A stretch of DNA of 6,285 nt from Anaerolineales bacterium UBA6663 (GTDB lineage: Bacteria; Chloroflexota; Anaerolineae; Anaerolineales; UBA6663). How positions within the stretch are numbered: the stretch's first letter is position 1; each line of letters starts with the position of its first letter. Of the stretch, positions 1 to 5,716 are shown piece by piece. The stretch spans positions 1 to 6,285 of the forward strand of contig DKKP01000306.1 of NCBI GenBank assembly GCA_002455335.1, read 5' to 3'. Made by a program: the position numbers and the translations under genes. The notes below the pieces were generated by a model. The model was not told the origin of the DNA, did not search any database, and saw only the letters and a list, made by a program, of their open reading frames with translations.

Positions 1-537
1 GATCCGCATCCGCTCGCGCAGCGCGCTCAAGGCGTCCTCGTCGAGGCCGTCCCACTCACCTACGACTGCCGCGGGTGGGTCGAGCGGAAGCTCTTGATAG
101 AGCCCGGCCACGTCCAGGATGCGCGGCGCGCCCGACAGCTGCCAGCCGGGCCCCGATGCCGCGTGCCGGGCGACGATATAGCGCCCACGCCCCGCCGGCA
201 CGAGCACCACGGCCGAACGCGCGCCCGGGGGAACGCCGAACAGACTGATCTCGAACGCCGTCAACCCGACCAACGGTCGGCCAAGCGCGAGGGCCAGGCC
301 CTTGGCATAGGCCAGGCCGATCCGCACGCCGGTATACGAGCCGGGGCCAAGACAGACCGCGAGCGCATCGAGCTCGGGTGGGTTGACCCGGGCCTGAGCG
401 AGCAGCACCGCCACCTGCGGCGCGAGCTCGACCGTGTGGACGTTTTCGGTACGCCAGGTGTGCTCGGCCACGAGGCGATCGCCGCGGTGCAGGGCCAGCG
501 AGATGACGCGGGTGGCTGTATCGATGGCCAGGATCAT
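1..537 (-). CDS. tsaB: TsaB, t6A37 biosynthesis subunit (partial, C-terminus beyond left edge)
   Basis: TsaB is the non-catalytic ASKHA-fold partner of TsaD. With TsaE it forms the cytoplasmic complex that transfers threonylcarbamoyl to A37 of ANN-decoding tRNAs. The visible 179 residues start MILAIDTATR, the usual TsaB/TsaD phosphate-1-like strand, and carry the family hallmark GPGSYTGVRIG at residues 64-74, followed by a short helix (AYAKGLALAL). The second half (about 90-179) is less conserved. The stretch VPAGRGRYIV (113-122) aligns with the usual DARRGEVYV-like segment but seems to have Pro where Asp is common. The ATG at 535-537 overlaps the tsaE stop (ATGA), indicating translational coupling. 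The frame is open to base 1, so about 40-60 residues are missing, judging from usual family length. Identification is from motif and tsaE linkage. Confidence 0.95.
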   Translation of the reverse strand, partial: MILAIDTATRVISLALHRGDRLVAEHTWRTENVHTVELAPQVAVLLAQARVNPPELDALAVCLGPGSYTGVRIGLAYAKGLALALGRPLVGLTAFEISLFGVPPGARSAVVLVPAGRGRYIVARHAASGPGWQLSGAPRILDVAGLYQELPLDPPAAVVGEWDGLDEDALSALRERMRI

Positions 538-1007
538 GCCGTCAGCCCCTGGGCCAGCGCGCTGGCACGCGCACCGCGCGGCTCGAACGTCAACAGGCGC
601 GACTCGGCCTCGGTGGCTTGAAGCCGGATCGTCAGGCGCTCGGCCGGCAGGGCCTCGAGGATGTGCTCGGGCCACTCAATGACAAGCGCCCCGCCCGGTC
701 GGGCCTGCGCGGCGTCGATCAGGTCGTCGAGGCCCAGCGCCAGCGCTTGGGCTCCGGTCGCCAGGCGGTAGCAATCCAAATGCCACAGCCGCGCTCCATC
801 GGCGCGCGCGTATTCATTGACGAGGACAAACGTCGGGCTCGAAACGGGGTCAAGGGCACCCCAACCGGCCGCGATACCCTGGGTGAGCGTGGTCTTGCCC
901 GAACCGAGCTCGCCGCTCAGGCAGAGCACGTCGCCGGCGGCCAGGCGCTCGCCCAGACGGATGCCGAACTCGCGCGTTTCAAGGGCGGAATGGGTGAGGA
1001 ATCGCAT
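534..1007 (-). CDS. tsaE: TsaE, ATPase of the t6A37 threonylcarbamoyl transfer complex
   Basis: TsaE is a small P-loop ATPase that drives the TsaB-TsaD cycle in t6A synthesis. The 157-residue protein has the full family pattern: Walker A GELGSGKTT at 32-40, SPTF switch-like motif at 57-60, HLDCYR at 76-81 (the Walker-B-like H-x-D-x-Y-R) and VIEWPE at 109-114. Its length is normal for the family. The C-terminal tail (about 140-157) is Ala-rich and not conserved. The start ATG at 1005-1007 gives the canonical N-terminus, with a THSALETREFG helix ahead of the P-loop strand. No Shine-Dalgarno sequence lies in front of it: the preceding bases are a U-rich run (TTTTTGTTTGT on the coding strand) that follows a strong hairpin. 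The gene overlaps tsaB by 4 bases, and the two are surely co-transcribed. Confidence 0.97.
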   Translation of the reverse strand: MRFLTHSALETREFGIRLGERLAAGDVLCLSGELGSGKTTLTQGIAAGWGALDPVSSPTFVLVNEYARADGARLWHLDCYRLATGAQALALGLDDLIDAAQARPGGALVIEWPEHILEALPAERLTIRLQATEAESRLLTFEPRGARASALAQGLTA

Positions 1008-1043
1008 ACAAACAAAAACGAGGCGGCCCGGGGAGCCGCCTCG
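1008..1043 (-). terminator. Terminator-like hairpin plus U-tract in the tsaE leader (possible attenuator)
   Basis: Read on the minus strand, CGAGGCGGC (1035-1043) pairs perfectly with GCCGCCTCG (1019-1027) around a 7-base loop. TTTTTGTTTGT follows immediately (1008-1018) and then the tsaE ATG. This has the form of an intrinsic terminator pointing toward tsaE, but no gene ends upstream of it: the only transcript it could affect is that of tsaE-tsaB, from the promoter at 1060-1068. On the plus strand it has no U-tract. It could be an attenuator, a leader stabiliser, or a translational gate. The structure is seen; its function is inferred. Confidence 0.7.
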
Positions 1044-1059
1044 CGCGTCTCAAACCGGG

Positions 1060-1068
1060 ATTATAGCA
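1060..1068 (-). promoter_or_regulatory. Extended -10 promoter for tsaE-tsaB
   Basis: The minus strand reads TGCTATAAT, a perfect extended -10 (TGn plus TATAAT). No good -35 hexamer lies 16-18 bases upstream, which is acceptable for extended -10 promoters. The expected transcript start is near 1051-1053, giving a leader of about 45 bases made almost entirely of the 1008-1043 hairpin and its U-tract. Confidence 0.6.
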
Positions 1069-1075
1069 GGCGTTG

Positions 1076-1084
1076 TGTTATCAT
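1076..1084 (+). promoter_or_regulatory. Extended -10 promoter for the metallophosphoesterase
   Basis: The plus strand reads TGTTATCAT, a one-mismatch -10 (TATCAT) with the extended TG. Expected initiation around 1091 leaves only about 6 bases before the ATG at 1097, so the mRNA would be leaderless or nearly so; no Shine-Dalgarno sequence precedes that ATG. It is back-to-back with the tsaE promoter, the two -10 boxes being only 13 bases apart, so the two polymerases should compete. Confidence 0.4.
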
Positions 1085-1096
1085 CCGTTTCGTCCC

Positions 1097-1819
1097 ATGC
1101 GCATCCTGGTCATCTCTGACATACACGCCAACGCCGCCGCCCTTGAGGCCGTCCTCAGCCAGGCCGACCCGCATGACGCCGTCTGGTGCCTCGGCGACCT
1201 GGTCGGCTATGGGCCCGACCCCAACGAGTGCGTGGCGCGGGTTCGCGAACTGCCCAACCTGACCTGTCTGGCGGGCAACCACGACAAGGCCGTCCTCGGC
1301 GAGATCGACCCCGACACCTTCAACGACGACGCGCGCGCCGTCATCCTGTGGACGCGCAACGCCCTGAGCGCCGAGCATCTCGAGTATCTGCGCGAGCTGC
1401 CTGTCGAGCTGACGCATGGGGATTTCACCCTGGTGCATGGCTCGCCGCGGCAGCCGGTGTGGGAGTACATCCTCAACCGCACGATCGCGTGCGATAACTT
1501 CCCGTACATCGAGACGCCCTACTGCCTGATCGGGCACAGCCACATCGCCGGCGGCTTTGGCGAGGGCCTGCCCTGCTTTGATGTGGCGCCGGATTATGCC
1601 AACCCACTCAACCTGGGCGCCCAGCGCCTGATCCTCAACCCGGGCGGCGTCGGGCAACCCCGCGATCAGAACCCGCTCCCGGCCTTCGCCATCCTCGACA
1701 CCGAAGCGCGCACCTGGCAGTATCGACGGGCCAGCTACGACCCGCGCGTCACCCAGCGCCGCATGCTCGACCTGAACTTCCCCGAGCGCCTCGTGCTCCG
1801 CCTGGCCTACGGCTGGTGA
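1097..1819 (+). CDS. Calcineurin-like metallophosphoesterase (MJ0912/YfcE-type)
   Basis: This is a 240-residue soluble phosphoesterase with a dinuclear metal centre. All metal and catalytic motifs are present in order: D8-I-H10 (SDIHAN), GDLVGYGPDP at 33-42, GNHD at 60-63, H114 in LVHGSP, and GHSH at 146-149. A C-terminal NPGGVGQPRD (181-190) is typical of the subgroup resembling MJ0912. Members hydrolyse phosphodiesters or nucleotides in vitro; the physiological substrate is generally unknown and cannot be read from sequence. The start is the ATG at 1097, giving MRILVISDIH, which places the first metal Asp at the usual distance; an in-frame TTG at 1073 would add eight unconserved residues and overlap the promoter. 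It is transcribed divergently from tsaE. The next plus-strand gene starts about 90 bases downstream and is probably independent. Confidence 0.93.
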   Translation: MRILVISDIHANAAALEAVLSQADPHDAVWCLGDLVGYGPDPNECVARVRELPNLTCLAGNHDKAVLGEIDPDTFNDDARAVILWTRNALSAEHLEYLRELPVELTHGDFTLVHGSPRQPVWEYILNRTIACDNFPYIETPYCLIGHSHIAGGFGEGLPCFDVAPDYANPLNLGAQRLILNPGGVGQPRDQNPLPAFAILDTEARTWQYRRASYDPRVTQRRMLDLNFPERLVLRLAYGW

Positions 1820-1897
1820 TCCTGGCGCGCATCGACGGCACCATACGCGGAACCATTCCGGGCGGCCCGGCGTCATGGCAGCAGAGACGCACACTAC

Positions 1898-1903
1898 GGA
1901 GGG
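1898..1903 (+). promoter_or_regulatory. Ribosome binding site of the DUF4349 lipoprotein
   Basis: GGAGGG lies 7 bases before the ATG at 1911. It decides that start over the in-frame ATG at 1875, which would add a charged 12-residue extension in front of the lipoprotein signal peptide. The rest of the 1820-1897 spacer shows only short GC-rich dyads (1848-1860, 1858-1870) and no convincing promoter. Confidence 0.75.
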
Positions 1904-1910
1904 TTCCACA

Positions 1911-2891
1911 ATGTCCCGATCCAAGTTACTTTTCAGCGCAGCCCTGGCGACGGCCCTGTTCCTCAGCGCCTGCGCGGCTCCACAAAGCGTGGTGCAGCAA
2001 CCGCTGGTCGAGGAAGACAAATCCTGGCCCGTTGAGCCCGAGATGCTGACGCTGAGCGACGCTGCCGCGCGCGAGTCATACGATGGCGCTGTCGCGAACA
2101 CCGGCTCGGGCGTCGCGGGCGAGCTCTACAGCGAGCCGGCCGCAGCGCCAGCCCCGCAAGATTCGGTCGGCCGTCTGGTGATCAAGAACGCGACGCTCAA
2201 TCTCGTCGTGCGCGACCCGCAGGCCTCGATCGAGTCGATCACGGCCCTGGCGGAGCGCCTCGACGGCTATGTCGTCAGCTCGCAGACCTACAAGCAGGGC
2301 TACGACGCCGAGGGCGAGGCCATGCTCTACGGCGCGATCAGCCTGCGCGTGCCGGCCGAACGATTGAACGAGGCGTTGGCCGAGCTGCGCGCCGGCGCGG
2401 TGCGCGTGGACAACGAATCGCTCAGCGGTGACGACGTCACCTCGCAGTACACGGATCTGCAGAGCCAGTTGCGCAACCTCGAGGCCGCCGAAGCCCAGCT
2501 GACCGAAATCATGGAAGAGGCCAAGCGCACCGAGGATGTGCTCAACGTCTACAATCAGTTGGTGGGCATCCGCGGCCAGATCGAGCAGATCAAGGGCCAA
2601 CTGAAGTATTACGAGGAATCGGCGGCGCTGTCGCTGATCACGCTCACCCTGACCCCCGACCTCGCCAGCCAGCCGATCGAGCCCGCGGCCTGGGCGCCGC
2701 AGGGCGTGGCCAAGCAGGCGGTCGAGGCCCTGGTCAACACGCTCCAATCGCTGGGCACAGCCGCGATCTGGTTCGGCGTCTATACCCTGCCGCTGCTACT
2801 GCTCTTCGGCCTGCCAATCGTGGCGATCTTGTTCATCGTCCGCCGCTTCACCCGCCGCCCGCGTGTCGTGGCGCCAGCGCCGAAGCAGTGA
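1911..2891 (+). CDS. DUF4349 domain-containing lipoprotein with C-terminal membrane anchor
   Basis: A 326-residue envelope protein of unknown function. Residues 1-21 are a lipoprotein signal peptide (SRSK, hydrophobic core, lipobox LSAC at 18-21), so C21 should be lipidated. A Pro/Ala/Glu-rich linker (about 22-85) leads into the DUF4349 domain (about 86-250): a beta-rich start (GRLVIKNATLNLVVRDPQ, 87-104), a second strand segment (AISLRVPAERLNEAL, 142-156), then a long helical hairpin or coiled coil (about 175-240, heptad-like DLQSQLRNLEAAEAQL). A transmembrane helix at about 287-310 is followed by a basic tail (RRFTRRPR), placing the C-terminus in the cytoplasm. Lipid at one end and a helix at the other would hold the domain close to the outer face of the membrane. 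DUF4349 proteins have no settled function. The neighbours give no clear hint. Confidence 0.9.
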   Translation: MSRSKLLFSAALATALFLSACAAPQSVVQQPLVEEDKSWPVEPEMLTLSDAAARESYDGAVANTGSGVAGELYSEPAAAPAPQDSVGRLVIKNATLNLVVRDPQASIESITALAERLDGYVVSSQTYKQGYDAEGEAMLYGAISLRVPAERLNEALAELRAGAVRVDNESLSGDDVTSQYTDLQSQLRNLEAAEAQLTEIMEEAKRTEDVLNVYNQLVGIRGQIEQIKGQLKYYEESAALSLITLTLTPDLASQPIEPAAWAPQGVAKQAVEALVNTLQSLGTAAIWFGVYTLPLLLLFGLPIVAILFIVRRFTRRPRVVAPAPKQ

Positions 2892-2892
2892 T

Positions 2893-2942
2893 GCGTAAAG
2901 CACGGAGCGTGAGGCGCTCGCCCCACGCTCCGCGCTCTACGC
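2893..2942. terminator. Long imperfect hairpin between convergent genes (bidirectional terminator candidate)
   Basis: Arms 2893-2914 and 2921-2942 pair at 19 of 22 positions (mismatches at 2898/2937, 2902/2933 and 2912/2923) around a 6-base loop. The core is CGGAGCGTG/CACGCTCCG. It begins just after the DUF4349 stop and ends 15 bases before the ATPase stop on the other strand, exactly where a shared terminator would sit. Neither strand has a U-tract, so it may act with Rho, by U-independent termination, or simply as a 3'-end stabiliser. Confidence 0.6.
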
Positions 2943-2957
2943 CCAACGCGTCACGCA

Positions 2958-3755
2958 CTACCCGCGCTGCAACGCCGCCCGTACTTCAGCCGCCAGGGCC
3001 GTGAAGCCGGGCGCCTCCATCCAGCTCAGACCACGCGGGCGCGCACCGGGCACACGGAGCTCGCGCCGCAGCCGCGCCGGGCGCGGGCCGAGCACAAGCA
3101 CCCGATCCGCCAACAACAACGCCTCAGGGATCGAATGGGTCACCATGATCACGGTGGTCGCCCGATCGGCCAGCACGCGCGCCAGATCGAGCCCGATCTG
3201 CTCGCGGGTCAGCGCATCGAGCCCGGCGAAGGGCTCGTCGAGCAGCAGGATCTCGGGTTCGCTCATCAGCGCCCGGGCCAGCGCCACCCGGCTCTGCATG
3301 CCGCCCGAGAGGTCGCGCGGGAGCGTGCGCTCGAAGCCGGTCAGGCCAAGCCGCTGCAGGAGCTCTGTCGCGCGCGCGATGGCCGCAGCGCGATCGAGGT
3401 TTTGCGCCTCGGGCCCGACCTCGAGCGGCAGCAGCACGTTATCGAGCGCGCTACGCCAGGGCATCAGGCTCGGCGATTGGAACATCATGCCCAACCGTGG
3501 ACGTCCATCGCTATCGGGCATGACCGGCCCGGCCCCGGCGACTGCGGCGACGGGCTCGCGGCGCCAGACGACCTGCCCCTGCGTCGGCGTGATCAGGCCG
3601 GCCAGGATGCGCAGCAGCGTGCTCTTTCCCGAGCCGCTCGGCCCGACAAGCGCCAGGAACTCACCGGGCGCCGCGAACAGGCTGAGCGCCTCGAGCACGG
3701 GGAGCTGGCCGGCCGTTGTGTCGTAAGCGTGGGTGATGCGATCGGCGATCAACAT
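2958..3755 (-). CDS. ABC transporter ATP-binding protein of the flavin importer
   Basis: This is the cytoplasmic ATPase of the importer, 265 residues, NitT/TauT (SsuB/ThiZ-like) family. All ABC motifs are intact: Walker A GPSGSGKST at 38-46, Q-loop at Q93 in MMFQSPSLMPW (the LMPW after the Q-loop is typical of this family), signature LSGGMQ at 149-154, Walker B ILLLDEP at 169-175, and H-loop H207 in VTHSIPEA. The segment between Walker A and the Q-loop holds an extra Ala/Gly/Pro-rich loop (about 66-86). It is the last gene of the operon, starting 8 bases after the binding-protein stop with only a weak GGAG upstream, which suggests coupling. Similarity alone would suggest nitrate, sulfonate or thiamine-precursor uptake; the upstream FMN riboswitch makes flavin the better guess. 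Known RibXY systems are named for the permease and binding protein, so no symbol is given. Confidence 0.93.
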   Translation of the reverse strand: MLIADRITHAYDTTAGQLPVLEALSLFAAPGEFLALVGPSGSGKSTLLRILAGLITPTQGQVVWRREPVAAVAGAGPVMPDSDGRPRLGMMFQSPSLMPWRSALDNVLLPLEVGPEAQNLDRAAAIARATELLQRLGLTGFERTLPRDLSGGMQSRVALARALMSEPEILLLDEPFAGLDALTREQIGLDLARVLADRATTVIMVTHSIPEALLLADRVLVLGPRPARLRRELRVPGARPRGLSWMEAPGFTALAAEVRAALQRG

Positions 3756-3763
3756 GACGGCGC

Positions 3764-4738
3764 TCAGGGCTCCGGAAGATAGTCGTTTGTGTAGGCCAGG
3801 CTCAGATCGAGCGGCGCCGCCAACAGACCGGCCTCGAGCAACGTGGTCTGCATCGCCTCCCAGGCGGCCGGGTCGGAGTACCCGGGCCTATCGGTCTCCC
3901 ACAACGCGATCGTGGCCGTCAGCACCTGCTGCTCGAGCGCGTCGTCGCTCAGCTCGGGGACAAGCTGTTTGGTCAGCGCGTACGCGCCGGCCGGGTCAGC
4001 CTCGACATCGGCCGTGGCGCGGGCCAGCGCGCGGATCAAGGCGCGCACCAACTCCGGCTCATCGCGCAGCGTGGCCTCGCTGGTGAGGATGCCGTTCGCC
4101 GCCAGCGCAACGTGGTCGCTAACCTCGATCACATCCAGGGCCTCGCCCTGAGCCGCCAGACGGATCGGCTCGTTGTTCGAGTACACGACGACCGCCTCGA
4201 CCTGGCCGGCCGCCAGGGCTTCGACCTGGTTGAACCCGATCGGCCGGATGGTAACCTCGGCCTCGTCGACGCCGGCGGCCGCGAGCAGCGCCCGCAGGCC
4301 GATGAAGTTGGCGCCGTCGAGCGTCGGCACGCCGATGACCCGGCCCCGCAGATCCGCGGGCGTCACGATTCCGGCGCCCTGCGGCGAGACGACAGCCACA
4401 GGGAAGCGCGTAAACAACGTCATGACATAGCGCACCGGCAGGCCCTGCGCACGGGCCAGGAGCACCTGCTCGGCCGAGACCACGGCGAACGGGAGCTCGC
4501 CCGCGCCGACCAGCTGCACGCCGTTGGTCTCGTAGCTGTAGTCCGGCTGGATCTCGAGCCCTTCGGCCGCGAAGTAACCCTTCTCCATGGCAACGTAGAG
4601 GTTGGCGAACTGCACACTCGGGATGTAGCCCACCGGCAGCCTGATCACGCGCAGGCCGGGCGTCGGCGCAACGGCCGGCGGGCTGCACGCCGCCATGAGC
4701 AGGGCCAGCCCAATCAGGATCGATCGCATTGTCGTCAT
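3764..4738 (-). CDS. ribY: RibY-like riboflavin-binding lipoprotein (NMT1/THI5-like family)
   Basis: This is the extracellular substrate-binding protein, 324 residues. A lipoprotein signal (MRSILIGLALL, lipobox MAAC at 15-18) anchors C18 to the membrane. The mature part is an NMT1/THI5-like type II periplasmic-binding fold: GYIPSVQFANLYVAMEKGYF at 37-56, GLEIQPDYSYETNGVQLV at 60-77, and a ligand-site-like FAVVSAEQVLLARAQGLPV at 84-102. The second lobe includes LRGRVIGVP (130-138) and VEAVVVYSNNEP (180-191). THI5-like proteins usually bind pyrimidine or thiamine precursors, but FMN riboswitch control and the closely spaced permease point to riboflavin, as in the RibXY family. The start is the ATG at 4738 because GAGGGG lies 6 bases before it; an in-frame upstream extension to 4825 overlaps the permease gene and would bury the signal peptide. 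The gap from the permease stop is 16 bases. Family is certain; substrate is inferred. Confidence 0.87.
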   Translation of the reverse strand: MTTMRSILIGLALLMAACSPPAVAPTPGLRVIRLPVGYIPSVQFANLYVAMEKGYFAAEGLEIQPDYSYETNGVQLVGAGELPFAVVSAEQVLLARAQGLPVRYVMTLFTRFPVAVVSPQGAGIVTPADLRGRVIGVPTLDGANFIGLRALLAAAGVDEAEVTIRPIGFNQVEALAAGQVEAVVVYSNNEPIRLAAQGEALDVIEVSDHVALAANGILTSEATLRDEPELVRALIRALARATADVEADPAGAYALTKQLVPELSDDALEQQVLTATIALWETDRPGYSDPAAWEAMQTTLLEAGLLAAPLDLSLAYTNDYLPEP

Positions 4739-4744
4739 ACCAAT

Positions 4745-4750
4745 CCCCTC
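4745..4750 (-). promoter_or_regulatory. Ribosome binding site of ribY
   Basis: GAGGGG on the minus strand, 6 bases before the ATG at 4736-4738. It selects this start rather than the upstream extension or the second ATG at 4727-4729. It sits inside the 16-base gap after the permease stop. Confidence 0.75.
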
Positions 4751-4754
4751 GAAC

Positions 4755-5567
4755 TCAAAGCCCCTGGCGTCGCGCCCACCCGACTGTGCGCGCCTCGAGC
4801 CAGGCCACGGCCCCATACAGGCCAAGCGCCAGCACGATCAGGGCCAGGACGCCGGCGATCACGAGCGGCGTGTCATACGTGCCGCGCGCGAAGTTGATCA
4901 GATACCCAAGCCCGCGATCCGACCCGACGTACTCGCCCACCACGGCCCCGATCACGGCCAGAGTCGCCCCGATCTTGAGCCCGCCGATCAGCACCGGCAA
5001 AGCGGCCGGGATCTCGAGCTTGATCAAGGTCTGCCACGGCGTCGCGCGATACACATGCAGCAGATCGCGCAGCTCGGTCGGGATGCCGCGCAAACCGACA
5101 AGCGTGTTGATCAGCGCAGGGAAGAAGACGATCAGGGCGCAGATCAGGGCCTTGGCCAGGACGCCTGAGCCGAACCAGATGATGATCAACGGCGCCAGCG
5201 CCACCACAGGGATCGCCTGCGAGGCGACGATGTAAGGCGTCAGGGCGCGCTCGAGCCGCCGCGAGCGGGCGATGACGTAGCCGAGCCCAAAGGCGATGAT
5301 CAGGCCGATCGCCAGGCCGAGCAGCAACTGGCTGAGCGTCGATGCGGCGTGGCGCCAGAGCGATCCGTCGGCAGCGATCGATACAAGGCGTTCGCCGACC
5401 GCCAGCGGGCCCGGGAGGATGAAGGCCGGCAGCCCGCTGAGTCTGGCGACAAGCGCCCAGGCCCCGAGAAAGAAAGCCAGCGATAGCGGCCCCCAGAGCC
5501 AGCGCAATCCGATCCGGCTCGGAGTGCCGACCCGCGTTACGGCGGGCAGCGTCTTTGACTGTGCCAC
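4755..5567 (-). CDS. ribX: RibX-like ABC transporter permease (flavin importer)
   Basis: This is the integral membrane subunit, 270 residues, BPD_transp_1 fold of the SsuC/ThiX/TauC type. About six membrane helices are visible (roughly 26-42, 76-100, 112-133, 136-155, 195-213 and 232-256). The coupling (EAA) loop is ELRDLLHVYRATPWQTLIKL at 165-184 followed by EIPAALP (185-191); Arg occupies the position where most relatives have the conserved Gly before Ala (R174-A175). Start choice: the GTG at 5565-5567 is the first plausible codon outside the terminator stem. A TTG at 5588 lies inside the hairpin loop and would add seven unconserved residues. No ATG is available near the N-terminus, and the only SD-like bases (GACGGGG) are in the 3' arm of that hairpin. 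First gene of the riboswitch-controlled operon. Confidence 0.88.
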   Translation of the reverse strand: MAQSKTLPAVTRVGTPSRIGLRWLWGPLSLAFFLGAWALVARLSGLPAFILPGPLAVGERLVSIAADGSLWRHAASTLSQLLLGLAIGLIIAFGLGYVIARSRRLERALTPYIVASQAIPVVALAPLIIIWFGSGVLAKALICALIVFFPALINTLVGLRGIPTELRDLLHVYRATPWQTLIKLEIPAALPVLIGGLKIGATLAVIGAVVGEYVGSDRGLGYLINFARGTYDTPLVIAGVLALIVLALGLYGAVAWLEARTVGWARRQGL

Positions 5568-5603
5568 AACAAAATGCCCCGTCTCCAAAAGGTCGACGGG
5601 GCA
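5567..5603 (-). terminator. Second leader terminator, abutting the ribX start codon
   Basis: On the minus strand TGCCCCGTC (5595-5603) pairs perfectly with GACGGGGCA (5575-5583), 9 bp, around an 11-base loop. TTTTGTTG (5567-5574) follows, its last G being the first base of the proposed GTG start. The geometry is that of an intrinsic terminator in the riboswitch expression platform. Because the only SD-like purines for ribX are in the 3' arm, folding could also block translation. Confidence 0.75.
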
Positions 5604-5633
5604 GGGTCAAGCTGTGTCAAGCGGTGTCCGCTT

Positions 5634-5675
5634 CACACAAAAACGCCCGTTGCCACACAGTGGGACAACGGGGCG
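5634..5675 (-). terminator. First leader terminator of the FMN riboswitch expression platform
   Basis: On the minus strand CAACGGG and flanks (5666-5675) pair with CCCGTTG and flanks (5644-5652): 7 bp plus two more across a single bulge, capped by GTGG/CCAC (5660-5663 with 5653-5656). TTTTTGTGTG follows at 5634-5643. It begins about 41 bases after the aptamer ends. A competing 5-bp pairing of GGGCG (5687-5691) with CGCCC (5671-5675) would disrupt its 5' arm and is a candidate antiterminator. Confidence 0.75.
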
Positions 5676-5716
5676 CGCGCACGTACCGCCCAACGCCGAA
5701 GCGTCGAGCGGCCGTG

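Noticed and set aside
94..621. 175-codon plus-strand open frame at the left end
   Set aside because: It lies antisense to tsaB and tsaE, both of which carry clear family motifs; its product is Arg/Asp-rich low-complexity sequence.
1848..1870. Short GC-rich dyads after the phosphoesterase stop as a terminator
   Set aside because: They are only 5-bp stems with 3-base loops and no U-tract; chance is likely at this GC content.
1061..2101. 346-codon open frame on the minus strand
   Set aside because: It is antisense to the phosphoesterase with all its metal motifs and to the start of the lipoprotein, shows no recognisable domain, and is the kind of spurious frame expected at high GC.
5586..5588. 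TTG as the ribX start
   Set aside because: It lies in the loop of the leader hairpin and adds seven unconserved residues. The GTG at 5565-5567 fits better, though neither has a clear SD.
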